Positions 1-9,735 of a DNA stretch of 64,000 nt are shown piece after piece; position 1 is the stretch's first letter, and the number at the start of each line of letters is the position of its first letter. A program made the position numbers and the translations under genes. A model generated the notes under the pieces. It was not told where the DNA came from, made no database searches, and worked only from the letters and a program-made list of their open reading frames with translations. Source of the DNA: Haematococcus lacustris (taxonomy: Eukaryota; Chlorophyta; Chlorophyceae; Chlamydomonadales; Haematococcaceae); NCBI GenBank assembly GCA_030144725.1, contig JASKMD010000029.1, positions 5,565,538 through 5,629,537 on the forward strand, read 5' to 3'.

Positions 1-2066
1 CCTCTGCATTGCAGTCCCTGTCCAGCCACCTGCCTGGCTGTGGTGCTGGTTTGGCTTTCTGCCTGGCTTCTGTCTGGCTGCTGCATGGGGCCTGTGGGGG
101 CTTGCGTGGTGCCACTACAGGGCACCACATCAGGCCCCGCACTGGCTGGTCACGCTGCTGGCTTCAGGCTGGCCTCACTAGGCGGTGGTGCACCTGCCCT
201 GCTGGGGGCTTCCAGCCTGCAGGCCTTGTGGCACTGCGCTTCATTAGCCGACTATCACAAGGCTGCTGGCCGTTCACTGCTGAGCTGACCCGGCTGGTGC
301 GGTGCTTATCCACTAGCACCACCCTGCCCCGCCGCTGGTCTGTGCCTCTGGGTGTGGACACCACCTTGCAGCAGGCACGCAACATCGCATCAGCACCCCA
401 CCCACCCCCAATGCCAATGCTAGCTGCTCCAAAGAATTCCACCAGCTGCTTGGCACGAATGTGGCGCTTCATGGACAACTCAGCCATCTCCTCCTCCAAC
501 TGCAGCCATGAGGCAAAAGGCATACACAGGGTGGCTGACATGGTGGCACCAGGTTAGGCAAGGCACCGTCAACTACTCTTTCACTTCATGCCCAACCCAC
601 CACCTCTCAGTCCCTTACCCTCCCTACCACCCACCCACCCTCACCTTCATGAAGAACTGCTCCAATGCCCGGTCCTGGGCTCCGTACAGCCTCAGCCGCT
701 GCCATGCGCACTTGGAGTCCAGGTACACCTGCCACACCGCATCCCAGGTGGCCAGGGTGACAGTGATGTGCTTCAGGTTGGCCTCCAGGGAGGTGCCGGC
801 TGAGCTTGCTGCTGCCAGGTGTTGGAGGTGGGGCTCGATTGGTGCTAGCCATCGCTCAGTGTTACGGCGGGCATTGTTCAGGCCGCTGGCCTGCTTCACC
901 GGCCCTTGGTCAGCATCCACCGGGCCAGCTGGTCTGTAACCAGCTGGCCTGACTTCTCGTCCCACACCCCCCAAGGCTGCACTGACTGCCTGAGTGACGC
1001 CGGGGTCGATGCCCACCCCAATCTGTGCGGCTGGGTCAAACACAAACTCTTGTGTCTCAGCTAGGGCCTTGCCAATGCGGGTCAATGCTGCTGCTGCTGC
1101 TGCACCTGGGGCTGCCACTGGGCCCTGGCTCTTGCTGCTGGAGGGGCCTGCTGCAGGGGGTGGAGCGGGAGGAGGGGGGAGGGGGCGTGTGTAGTGCACA
1201 CACACGCTGACTCTCTACTGTTTGTCTCTACTGTCCTCTCGAACTCAAACCCCTTGTTGACCAGCTTGCATGTGCCAAACCACCTGTCCCTATGCTGGCT
1301 CCAGGCTAGCTCTGTGGTGAAGGCTCTTTGAGACTCCTTGGTCAGCCTTGCACACCCCCCAGAGCACCCCCTCCCTGGCCATGGGAGTGAGGGGGGGTGG
1401 GCAGGTCAGCGTCTGGGGACCACCCCTACGCTTGCCATGCTTTGGCCTCCCTGGCACAAGCGGGGTGAGGGGCTGCTGCCACTGCTCTAGACACCTGCAC
1501 ACATGCACCGCATGTCGCATGCGGCAGGGCAGGGGCAGAGTGTCCTGAGGGGAACCTTGCTTCTTCATGCTCAGTAGGCGGCGGTGCTTATCGGCCTCCT
1601 CCTTCAGGTCAGCCACATGCTCCTTGTCCAGGTCGGTGGCCTCTCCGAGCTCTTGGCGTCGATGCCATACCCACACACCAGCTTGATGAACAGCTGAGCC
1701 TCCACCCCGCTCCAGCCTAGCATGGCCCTGGCTGCCTTGGCGTAGAGCTTGACAAAGCGCTCTGCATGCGCATTCAGGTCAGCTCCGGTCATGTCCAGGT
1801 CAGACTTAGAGTCTATGCACCACCATCACTTGCCTGGGTTGGAGTAGTGCTCCTGCATAGCGACCGCCAGCTGCATTGAGTGCGCACTGATGGTGTTGTG
1901 GTGACCCGTTATAGGTGGTGCTCCCTAGCTGCTGCAGCTTGGCCAGCAGCTCCTGGTCAGCATCTGTATGGTTGCATCCCAGGACACTATTGGTCCGTAG
2001 TGGTCCAGCTTAAATGGGGGCCCTAGTGAGTAACGAGGGGGCTGTGCCTTGTCCACCGTGAAGCCC
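1..2066 (-). pseudogene. Fanzor/TnpB-like RuvC nuclease gene, degenerate copy A, cut by the window edge
   Basis: Read on the minus strand this is a decayed gene of the same family as the copy at 51.6-54.2 kb. Conserved blocks in order: an N-terminal block near 2050-1960 (GPPFKLDHYGPIVSWDAT), a helical block at 1792-1640, the RuvC-I-like GVGIDPGVTQA with its Asp at 1005-1007, then AQDR followed by FFMK and a GTGAGG donor near 634. After that intron come GGGWGADA and VLVDKHRTS near 300, and finally WLDRDCNA at bases 4-25, the RuvC-III-like RDxN motif, where the window ends. Fanzors are eukaryotic relatives of TnpB, RNA-guided RuvC nucleases. Lesions: stops and frameshifts between 1990 and 1300, a stop replacing the expected Trp in RPAWSQ near 163, and Lys (305-307) where copy B has Glu in VDEF. 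Non-functional; family assignment is by motif only. Confidence 0.62.
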
Positions 2067-2282
2067 ATATGTGCACACAGAGAGACGCTCAGGCTCCTAG
2101 TCTCAAGCGGCTGAGCGTTTTGTTGTCAACAAAGCAAATGCCACTGGTTCTTATTCACACTCACTCGCAGGAAAGTTCCAGCCTAATCGGTAGAGGGCTC
2201 AACATCATGCGCCTGTTCAGTGTTTTCAAGATGCCTTGGAGCGACAATGTAACAGTTGTACGGCGCATGCAAGTGTGATGCT

Positions 2283-2360
2283 GGTGATGATAAGGTACTT
2301 TGAACCCTGTAAAGGGGACAGTGGGCTCATAACCCATCGAGCTACCCCGCTCTAAGCCCG
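2283..2360 (-). other. tRNA-like sequence, probably the head of a tRNA-derived SINE
   Basis: On the minus strand an A-box-like segment (TAGCTCGATGGGT, with GCTC/GAGC able to pair as a D-arm) near 2346-2330 is followed by a B-box-like GGGTTCAAAGTACC at 2307-2294. The anticodon arm is poor (no U at the position before the anticodon) and the acceptor stem does not close, so it is not a functional tRNA. The spacing fits an RNA polymerase III promoter of a SINE; no second end was identified. Confidence 0.35.
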
Positions 2361-2546
2361 TGTACGTGGTATCTAGTCTAGATCTAACCTGTGGGGTGCG
2401 TGGTTGAGAATACCCGCACGTTACACTTAAGCTGAAACCAAGGCACAACACTACTGTGACCATTGTCGACACTCCTTATCAGTCTCATAGCTTAATTTAA
2501 CGTCCGTGCCCCTTAGCACCACACGGTGTGTGATGTGATGTGATCC

Positions 2547-3014
2547 CCTGCCACCAGTGATGGGTAATACATGTATCGATACAGGAAATACAAGAAAATA
2601 CACGAAAAAACGTGTATTTTTTGTATCGATACAATACAGCGATACAGAGGCGACATGTCACTCGGGAAATGAGCAGCTAGGAGCAGCGCAGCCAGTCCCG
2701 CAGCCTGTCCTTGATGGCTGGGCAGGACGGCGACGGCGGAAAGTCAGGGCCTCCCAACTCTGAAGTTCTTGCATGTAAAACCGGCACATGCGACCGACTG
2801 CTCCGGGAGCAGGCCGATTGCTTTAGCCCCGCGCGGCATGGCTTAAGCGCGGACTCTAGCTATGGCAGCAGCCAGCAGCTGCTGCGAAGGCACCCACGCA
2901 ACTTGCCGGCCGGCACTTGTATTTTTTTAATACGATACGTGTATTCTTGTATAATACAAAAATACGTATCTGTATCGATACACGTATCTTGTATTACCCA
3001 TCACTGCCTGCCAC
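2547..3014. mobile_element. Non-autonomous hAT-type MITE with perfect 8-bp target duplication
   Basis: The element spans 2555-3006 (452 bp). Both ends carry the inverted repeat CAGTGATGGGTAATAC, followed on each side by copies of GTATCGATACAG. The 8-bp sequence CCTGCCAC flanks it directly at 2547-2554 and 3007-3014. A CAGTG-type terminus with an 8-bp duplication is typical of hAT elements. The interior has no credible reading frame and contains further AT-rich ATACGTATC-like inverted motifs near both ends. Mobilisation would need a transposase supplied elsewhere. Confidence 0.85.
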
Positions 3015-3548
3015 CGTGCACTCGCTGCATGCATGGTGGTACAGCCAATTCTATTGCGTACCTTATGCTCAAACGAGCTTGAAGGTGTAGTTTCAGCCCA
3101 AATGTCGCCCTGGCTAGACCGGGGGCCGTGTTTGCCCCTGCATGGTCGCTGTCGGGTCCACGGTTATTGAGCCACACGCGCTCATTGTTGCAGCTACGCA
3201 ACGGAGCAAGTGCGAGTTGTTCTTACTCGCAGCTAACCCAGCAGGACGGCCGACGACATGTGTTCGGGAAAAGTTTGCGACTCGAGCAACGAGCGATACG
3301 GGGCAGTACACAGCATTATCGGCCTTGCAGCTATGATCAAAACAAGCTTGGCATTAAGGTGTCGACATTGGCGGGCGCAAGGAATAACCGGGGGACAGCC
3401 TTAACTGGACCTCTACAACAAGCGGGTGCAAAAACCGCGGCACGAGGTGGCCTGGTTTATCCATGCTGGCCCATTTGTATATTTTCTCAAATGTGTCACA
3501 GCTGACCCGCAATTAGAGCGTGACCCGGATTGTTAAACCATCTTTAAG
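3015..3548. other. No gene seen
   Basis: Ordinary mixed-composition sequence between the MITE and the foldback repeat. Short overlapping reading frames on both strands show no motif, codon bias or splice pattern to support coding. Confidence 0.5.
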
Positions 3549-4157
3549 TAGTAGATAATGGTGTCGCGGGTCGTTTTAGTTGGTTTTAGTTGGTTGTAGT
3601 GGCGTTTTCACGCGTTTAAAAACGTTAGCAGCCCTATCCTTAAAACGTTTAATACGCGGCCCCTCCGCTACTAACAGCCACAAACCAAACTTGTGGTTGT
3701 TAATAGGGGAGGGGACTTGTTTGTGGCTGTTAGTAGCGGAGGGGACTTGTAAACAGGGCAACCACCGTCGCGATCACAGTCTTCGTCATCGCAGTCAGAT
3801 GCAGGCGAGATATGCTCGGACATCGAACAAAGACAGCAGGGAATAGATGCGCGGCGGTCAGCATCACACATGTCACACCAGATGTGAGAGACAGAGCCAG
3901 CGCGGCTCCGCCGCGCTGGCTAAAGCTTGAACGCTTTGAAAACGCCACTACACTAGATAGCGACAAAACCGCTGCGTGCTAAAGGTTTAAACACGCTCGG
4001 CCTCGCACCGGCGCTAAACAGCTCTCGACCTCAGCCAGCGGCCGCGTCGCTACGCTCCGCGGCCGCTGGCTTCGGTCTCGAGCTGTTTAGCGCCGATGCT
4101 CGGCCTCGCGTGTTTAAACCCTTTAGCACTGGCGGTTTTGTCGTTATCTACTACGAA
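3549..4157. repeat. Foldback element with long palindrome
   Basis: Arms of about 96 bases (roughly 3951-4046 and 4058-4153) are near-perfect inverted copies, sharing CGACAAAACCG, TTTAAAC, GCGCTAAACAG and CAGCGGCCGCG. The loop is the 11-base TCGCTACGCTC. A second hairpin lies at 3895-3921 (AGCCAGCGCGG arms). A third pairing joins CTACTAACAGCCACAAA near 3668 with its complement near 3720. TGTAGTGGCGTTTTCA at about 3592 recurs inverted near 3937, and GTAGTAGATAA at 3549 recurs inverted at about 4143, so the whole block is nested inverted repeats. It resembles a foldback or composite MITE. No target duplication could be fixed. Confidence 0.7.
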
Positions 4158-4437
4158 AAAGGTGAGGCCGAGGCGCTGGAGCGTAACAGCTCGAGACCGA
4201 AGCCAGCAGCCGCTCCGACCTCCATGTGCTCCTCTCCTCCAGCTTCCCTCCATGCAGCTCCGTCCTCCGTCCTCCGACGATTGGAAACGGGGGGTTAGGC
4301 TGCGAGGCTTATCAGGCTAACTAGTCAAGCACTCTCCGCACTAGCGGGACTAGCTAAGTGTACTCCGTGGCGCGACGGGAGGCACATTAAAACATCAGCA
4401 TTGATAAAGGTCAACAATGGACCACAATGGACCACAA

Positions 4438-4540
4438 GGACCACAATGGCTACGCGGCTTGCTCAGCGGCTTGCTTAGCGGCTCAGAGGACCACAATGGC
4501 TACGCGGCTTGCTCAGCGGCTTGCTTAGCGGCTCAGAGGC
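4438..4540. repeat. Tandem duplication of a 50-bp unit
   Basis: The 50-bp unit starting CCACAATGGCTACGCGG at 4441 repeats at 4491. Each unit contains two near-copies of GCGGCTTGCT(C/T)AGCGGCTTG, and the preceding bases have shorter copies of GGACCACAA. No gene is seen from 4158 to 4714. Confidence 0.8.
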
Positions 4541-4714
4541 AAAGCCCACAATATAACCCCGATGTTCTCAATGAAGCCCATTGCCTGGCTCTATAGATGT
4601 CGGGAGCGTACTTTGTTGCATATGCGTGTATAATATGAAGACCTCTACCAAACCCCCATCGCACTCCGGGTCGTCAGGGTGTTAGGCTCAAGGTGTTAAA
4701 TTTACGTTAAGGAT

Positions 4715-5050
4715 TTGTTAAACCACGTTAAAGGGCCTAAACATCAGGATGTTAAATTCAACAGTCGTGTCCTACCCGCAATGCGGGTAGTGGATGACGC
4801 CATGCATTTCATCATTAAGTGCACCGCCATGAGTCCCATCAGGAATCAGCCGGAGTTTGCCATGTCCTTCCAGAACATTAATGAGAACTTGCATGACTTC
4901 ATTATGAGCCCATATGCACCTTGCTTTGAAGTGCGTTACAGAAAGTCCCGAACCCCTAGAGGGGGAGGGCGGCCAAGCAGCCTAAGGGCTGACGGCTTAA
5001 CCGGTGTAAGCCACCACACACCTGAACAAGTGTCGCTTTGCAGACAATGA
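4715..5050 (+). pseudogene. LINE (non-LTR retrotransposon) ORF2 C-terminal fragment and tail
   Basis: An open stretch of about 110 codons contains DDAMHFIIKC, then IRNQPEFAMSF and NINENLHDF. This pattern matches the short Cys/His region that ends many LINE reverse transcriptase proteins. The 3' part (about 4900-5010) is an interspersed repeat: inverted near 31733-31890, and related copies lie at 54640-54730 and around 57885. In all of them AGCAGCCTAA-type sequence sits next to GGCGGCCAAGC-like sequence. A 5'-truncated LINE end explains this best. No upstream reverse transcriptase is present. Confidence 0.5.
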
Positions 5051-5526
5051 GCTATCCTAGACATGTTACATGTGAGTTGCAGGCAAACAAAATGGGTCAT
5101 CTCGCCCAACTACAATCACATTGAAGCATGCTCAATTACACCCTTGATGACTTCAGCATGACCACACCGGTGGCACTCTACCCCCCTAGACCACTGGGCA
5201 CCTCACCAAAACCAACATGTGAGTTGCATTTCCCTGAAGACTCTGCCCCCGTGTCACCTGCCTGCCCGCCTAGCTGGCAATCATGCCACCCTGGCAATCA
5301 TGCCACCCATATAAATCCAACTGCCCGACAAGTTGTACGATAAGTGAGCACCTGCAATGGCATCACAGCTACGTGAGCACAGCGATGTGCATCTGCCCCA
5401 TATGCCAGGGTACTGCTTGCCTATGACTACCCAAGCATGGCTGCTTGGCCGCCCTCCGGCTGGCGGCCCATGCATGCATGGTAAGTGATGCATGCTGTCA
5501 TCCTGCAGCATTGAACCCTCTGCACC
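5051..5526. other. Intergenic; 3' side of the CUE-domain gene
   Basis: No supported gene. This is the region downstream of the minus-strand CUE-domain gene and probably holds its 3' untranslated sequence. TTACA (TGTAA on the minus strand, the usual green-algal polyadenylation signal) occurs at about 5065 and 5132, but neither can be assigned. Confidence 0.4.
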
Positions 5527-6668
5527 TTAGAATACATCTGGGTTGCGAGGCTGTGCGATCCCCTGCCCATTACTAGTGGCTTGCTGCAGATGAAGAGTGA
5601 GTGAGTAGTTGTGCATCTCAAGCTTACGGAGCTGCTCCTGGTATTGTGACAGCGCATGGCGCAGTTGCTCTACCTCACTGCTATCTTGGCTGGTCTTTTC
5701 AGCCAGCTTCTTGTTCTGTAGCAACACAGCCTTCTTCAGTATAAAATTCTCGTTCAGTGCGGCTGCTAGTTTGTCCTTTACCTGCAAACAGACACACTGA
5801 CAAAGTGCATGCAATGCCATGCCAAAAGAGCAAGCAATCCTGCTGCCGGGTCCCACCTCTTGCTCTTTGTTTTGGGTCCGCATGAAACGCTCAAAGTTCT
5901 GCAAGACTGCTGCTGCGCGCTGCTTTGCATCCTCCATGCCCAGCGCTGCGGACATCTCTGCGATCATGTACTCCACCCATTGCTCCCCTGTCTGCAAGGT
6001 TGCAATGCCAGGCTGTTGTTGTTGGGGTGTCTGCACTGGAGCAGCTTGCTGACTTGATGAGGCAGGGCCTGCGCCAAGCGTAAAACAAGTGGAGTATAAT
6101 TGCTGTCAGCATAGATGAGCTCAGGTGAAGTTGAGCAAGGCTCAATGTCAGGCTGGCTGCTGGCATGACAACGATCCCTTGACCACAACTTGGGGGGCGC
6201 TGCACACCATGAGAGTCCTCTGTTGATGCTGCTGCAGTTGCCGCTGCAACGGTGGCGTCCTCCGTGCTCAAACGCAGGCCCGTGAGACGTTTGATAGCTG
6301 CGTCAATGTCGTTCCCGCACTCCACCAGCACTGAGGACACGGTCTGCGAGCATGAGGTAAGTTTAGTTGACTGCCGCTTAGCTCTGACCAAACAGCACCC
6401 GTAGTTCATGCTTCTGCACCTTGTCATCCATATCTGGGAACAATGCTCGCAATGAGGTGAATGCGGCATAAGCAGCTGACGGCTCGCTGACGTACGGAAG
6501 GCCACAGCGCCCCGCTGCTGGGCTCCTTTGCAAGCGAACGCGCTTCGATAGTTGAACAGAAGCAAGTGCAAAGCTATCCACACTGGCTGGGCAGTCCGCC
6601 TCGTCTAGGTATCGTTTGCTGCGCGCGAGGGGCGAAGGCAAAGTTGACAGCATCGTCACGTAGTGCAA
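5527..6668 (-). CDS. CUE-domain (ubiquitin-binding) protein, four exons
   Basis: Predicted exons, minus strand: 6668-6420, 6343-6208, 6068-5857 and 5781-5527; phases agree and give 283 residues. Splicing joins LRALFPDMDDK to TVSSVLVECGNDIDAAI, a typical CUE domain (residues about 72-108) that binds ubiquitin. The rest matches the plant CUE-protein architecture: GEQWVEYMIAEM, a coiled coil (NENFILKKAVLLQNKKL, then QLRHALSQYQEQLRKLE) and the conserved tail HNYSLTLHLQQA ending NPDVF. A basic SKRVRLQ segment near the N-terminus may be a nuclear signal. The start is the first Met of exon 1; Met 6 is an alternative. The last intron is only 75 bases and has no in-frame stop, so naive translation reads through it. 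I see no lesions. Its partners and exact pathway are not known from sequence. Confidence 0.87.
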
Positions 6669-6788
6669 AGGTCCAGAGAACCAAGCATGAGACGAGTTTG
6701 CTGCAATCAGGCCTTCTGTTGAAAAACAAGTTTAGGGTCGCATGGGCATGGTCGTTTGTCATTTGTCTGTCATTTAATCTGGCATAAC

Positions 6789-7065
6789 AACATCATTAGG
6801 GCGCGACTGTTAATATTAACAGCCTGATGTTTTGGACCTTTAACTACCTTAACAAAACCTTAACAAAAACCTTAACAAACCCTTGGCATTTACGAAACAG
6901 AACGCTTACGCTCTCGCTCTCGTCGGCATCCAAACCATTAACTGCTTCTCCATTCATCACAGCAAGAGCGGGGCAGAAAGAGAGCCGGGCGGGGCCAGGC
7001 GGTTGTGTTAAGGTTGTGTTAAGACTATTAACCTTAACAAGGTCCGGTCGCGCCCTAAACATCAT
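6789..7065. mobile_element. 261-bp MITE with TAGGGCGCGAC ends and 8-bp target duplication
   Basis: Terminal inverted repeats TAGGGCGCGAC (6797-6807) and GTCGCGCCCTA (7047-7057) are bracketed by AACATCAT at 6789-6796 and 7058-7065. Just inside the ends, ACCTTAACAAA-type motifs on the left face GTTAAGGTTG-type motifs on the right, extending the inverted symmetry imperfectly. The 8-bp duplication suggests a hAT-like (or P-like) integrase. No coding content. Confidence 0.82.
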
Positions 7066-7139
7066 GGATTAACAGGTAGCTGCGCGACTGGTCGCTCCCC
7101 CACCTGTTATTTTTAGTTGTCCTCCCTTGACCTACTTCT

Positions 7140-7205
7140 AAGGAGCGTCCCGGGCTGTATCATATTATATGATATATACATGATATGATATGATATATAC
7201 ATTTT
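7140..7205. repeat. AT-rich palindromic patch (ATGATAT motifs)
   Basis: Runs such as ATTATATGATATATACATGA stand out from the GC-rich surroundings. Similar sequence (TATCATGATA and TATCATGAGATATCATGATAC) recurs at about 8128-8185, so the two patches bracket about 1 kb that includes the hAT transposase fragment. They could be sub-terminal parts of the same decayed element. Confidence 0.4.
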
Positions 7206-7363
7206 CATTATAAGCCCTGTTTCTGCAGCGCCAAACGCCTGCGGGGACCCTTTGTCCCTCGCGCACTGGTCGTAACCGTGCGCGCTGAGGTTCGGGTGGC
7301 AGTTAGGCGGCAGTTGGCGGGCAGTACTGGGTTCTGGCGGGCAGTGTATCGTGCACCGGCGTC

Positions 7364-7785
7364 ATGGCTGACGCCGATGAGCCAGAGCAGATGTTTAACC
7401 GTGCTATGCTGCCATCAAGCGAGGTGCTCCGCAGATGTGAAAAAAGCAAGCACGCTGCCGATTGGTTGTTCCAGTGCAACAGTAAAGGCCATGTGTGCCA
7501 TGTGTGGGTGTGCCATGTGTGGGTGTCATCAGCATGCGCCGCAACCTGTGGAGCTTCGAGGCGAGAACGTTTGTCCCCTGCTGTTCCGAGGCTGCTAGAC
7601 GCCTCCTATCCTTTCATGTTACCACGGCTGCAGCCGAGCGAAACTGGTCGTCATGGGGCAACACCTACGATGCTGGACGGGCACAACTTGGCATCGAGTT
7701 GGCGGAGAAGATGGTTTACATCAAGGCCAACATCCCCACGTCAAGGTCTCCAGGGCCATCCCTGCTGCTGGCAGAAGGCTTGTAG
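7364..7785 (+). pseudogene. hAT transposase C-terminal fragment
   Basis: In the frame open from about 7495 to the stop at 7785 there is TTAAAERNWSSWG, then RAQLGIELAEKMVYIKAN. This is the signature of the hAT dimerisation (hATC) region, normally near the transposase C-terminus (S/AERNWS followed by the xAEKLVYI block). The upstream frame beginning with Met at 7364 is offset, with a duplicated GCCATGTGTGGGTGT motif near the join, so a frameshift or lost intron separates the pieces. Only the last part of a transposase of several hundred residues remains. It is therefore inactive and cannot have moved the nearby MITEs in its present state. Confidence 0.7.
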
Positions 7786-7787
7786 TA

Positions 7788-7922
7788 GGGGTATGTGTGG
7801 GTGTGAGCAGCAGGCTGGCCATGTGTGGCTCTGGGCCTAGCAGCCGCCCAGGACTCTTAGTGTGCCATGTGTGGGTGTGAGCAGCAGGCTGGCCATGTGT
7901 GGCACTGAGCCTAGCATCGCCC
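7788..7922. repeat. About 75-bp tandem duplication
   Basis: The segment ATGTGTGGGTGTGAGCAGCA and following bases at about 7793 repeats at about 7868 with a few substitutions. It directly follows the hAT fragment. Nothing coding is seen from 7923 to 8500. Confidence 0.7.
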
Positions 7923-8527
7923 AAGACGTGTGTATGTGTATATTGTAATGTTTCACGCTGCAGCGCCTTGTCACTCCCATTGAGAGCGACTGCAGCCTGT
8001 TCATGAGCCCCACTCGTGAGTTGCGACCTGCTGCTACGAGCAAATTGCAACCTGCGATACCCTTGAGATTCTGCGGTTACCAAGAGTCGAACTAGGGTCG
8101 CCAAGATGACTTGGGATTGTCATAAGTGTATCATGATATGCCTAATAGTCCATATACGTGTATCATGAGATATCATGATACATGCCGCTCCCTACCTACT
8201 TCCCAACAAAGGCTGGCATTTTTTAGATTGCCCGTTGGTCAACCCCGCCACGCACTCCACTTTGTGAGTCGTACATGTGCCGGTTAGGATGGAGAATGCT
8301 TGTTACACCGTTACACATCATTGCAAGCTGAGTCCTTGGTCCCAATCATCAGTAGGCCTATGTAGGCTACAATGTAGCTATGCATGTGTACACAACGTTC
8401 CTACGCAATTGGTAGCTGCTGGCTTATCATTATTGAGATACGTAGATTCCACGGCAGATGGGATTTATACAGCCCACCTTGTCCCTCACTAGGGCCTCCA
8501 CTTGAGCCGGACCACCAGGGTCACAGG

Positions 8528-8632
8528 TCACAGGTTAGGGGTCAGGTCAGGTGAGGGGTCAGGTGAGGGGTCAGGTCAGGGGTCAGGTCAGGGGTCATGT
8601 CTGGGGTCAGGTCAGGGGTCAGGTCAGTACCT
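8528..8632. repeat. GGGGTCAGGTCA minisatellite
   Basis: Irregular tandem copies of AGGGGTCAGGTC and shorter GGTCA units, with one variant (GGGGTCATGTCT), followed by a short direct repeat of GTCAGTACCT. Confidence 0.8.
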
Positions 8633-8639
8633 GTCAGTA

Positions 8640-8790
8640 CCTGTCGGACAGGTCAAGGTACATGGCCAGCTGCATGGATTGCGCTCCGATGGTGTTGGCT
8701 CTGGCTCTGACTCCGAGTCAGGCTGTGACTCTGGCTCAGAGTCACAGCCTGACTCGGAGTCAGAGTCACCGTCTGACTCCATGCTAACAG
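8640..8790 (-). pseudogene. Possible Fanzor-family N-terminal fragment with strong hairpin
   Basis: On the minus strand 8696-8650 reads NTIGAQSMQLAMYLDLSD, close to NTISAHSMQLAVAM of copy A (near 1885). Next to it, 8705-8733 and 8737-8765 form a perfect 29-base inverted repeat (arm begins CTCTGACTCCGAGTC) with a 3-base loop. That sequence would encode an acidic Ser/Asp/Glu stretch in another frame. The fragment is short, so the link to the nuclease family is tentative; the hairpin itself is certain. Confidence 0.4.
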
Positions 8791-9469
8791 GCTGGGCAGG
8801 GGGGGCTGGGCAGGGGCACGCGGGGGGAGTGGGGGTAAGTGGGGTGCATCAGGGGCTTGGGGGGGCTGCACGGCTGTAGGTGTGGGTGCACAGGCATATC
8901 CCGAGGTGGGGTAGCCCACCAGGCATGTCAAGAAGATTCTCAACACAAACAACGACGCAATGACTCGAAGCTGGCTGTGCACCTCAGCCCGCAGCTGGAG
9001 GTGTGCCATTAGCTTTCGCTTGGTCCGCTTGCAGCCGCGCAGCACAGGACCTTGATGACCTGCGGCCGAGCACAGTTGACATTTGGACATGCCACTTTGA
9101 CAGGACACGATGCGGGGACACGAACAGTGCGGGGACACACAAGGCGGGGGCGACCTTTCACTCGACGTCGGCTCGTGTTCCAGCCATCCCGGCGCTCCTG
9201 TCGTTGCTTGCGTTGAGGCGAGCGAGACGCTGCGATGGATCCAACCCGAGCGACGGGTTATCACACAGCGCGGAACTCACGTAGCTCACAGTCGGCTAGG
9301 TACACGAACCTTTCAGTTTCCTCGGCGGGCCCTTCTTTTCTTCGGCGCTGCTCTTCCGCCTTTTCTTTCTCAGCTATAACGCGGTGTGAGTTGTCGCTTG
9401 GTTGCCGCTTTGTTGCTCGACTTTGTTGATTGTCACTTTGTTGTTGTGATCAGCGGTTATTGACTTGTC
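8791..9469. other. No supported gene
   Basis: A long minus-strand open frame is present (about 9264-8653) but it is compositionally driven (Pro/Ser/Thr) and has no recognisable domain. A short direct repeat (GTGCGGGGACACA) lies near 9110-9135. Confidence 0.4.
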
Positions 9470-9735
9470 ACCCCAGCTTAACCTCCCCAATGCCAATAGA
9501 CGACCTCCTAGCTTAGGGCGAGGGTTGCGAGGGTTGCGTTGCAGTCCCTGTCCACCCGTCTGCCAAGGTCCCCACTTGAGGCATGAAGACACCATATGAG
9601 GGTGCCCCGACCCTGTCATTGTCATGCCTGAGCAGATAATGCACAGGTATGCAGCAGGCACGAAGTCTGGGCGCACTAAGGGGCCTCTGCTCTGCCTGCC
9701 GCTGCCGCCTGAGCTAAGCAGACGCCTTGACAACT
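9470..9735 (-). pseudogene. Fanzor-family RuvC-III fragment (tentative)
   Basis: On the minus strand near 9565-9515 one frame reads RRVDRDCNATLATL, which resembles GRWLDRDCNA of copy A. The + strand sequence TTGCAGTCCCTGTCCA at 9538 is also nearly the same as the first bases of the window. The region upstream on that strand has no clear RuvC-I block. A remnant of the 3' end of another copy is the simplest reading. From 9736 to 10189 I see no other feature. Confidence 0.4.

Noticed and set aside
624..1205. The 193-codon minus-strand frame as an intact small gene
   Set aside because: It is one exon of the broken nuclease copy A: it ends at a splice donor and aligns with the internal core of copy B.
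7364..7785. The hAT fragment as an active transposase for the 2.5-kb MITE
   Set aside because: Only the C-terminal part survives, with a frame break and no recognisable ends matching the MITE.
8070..8110. tRNA-like AGTCGAACTAGGGTCG (B-box on the minus strand)
   Set aside because: Only the B-box-like half is present; there is no A-box at the expected distance and no foldable tRNA.
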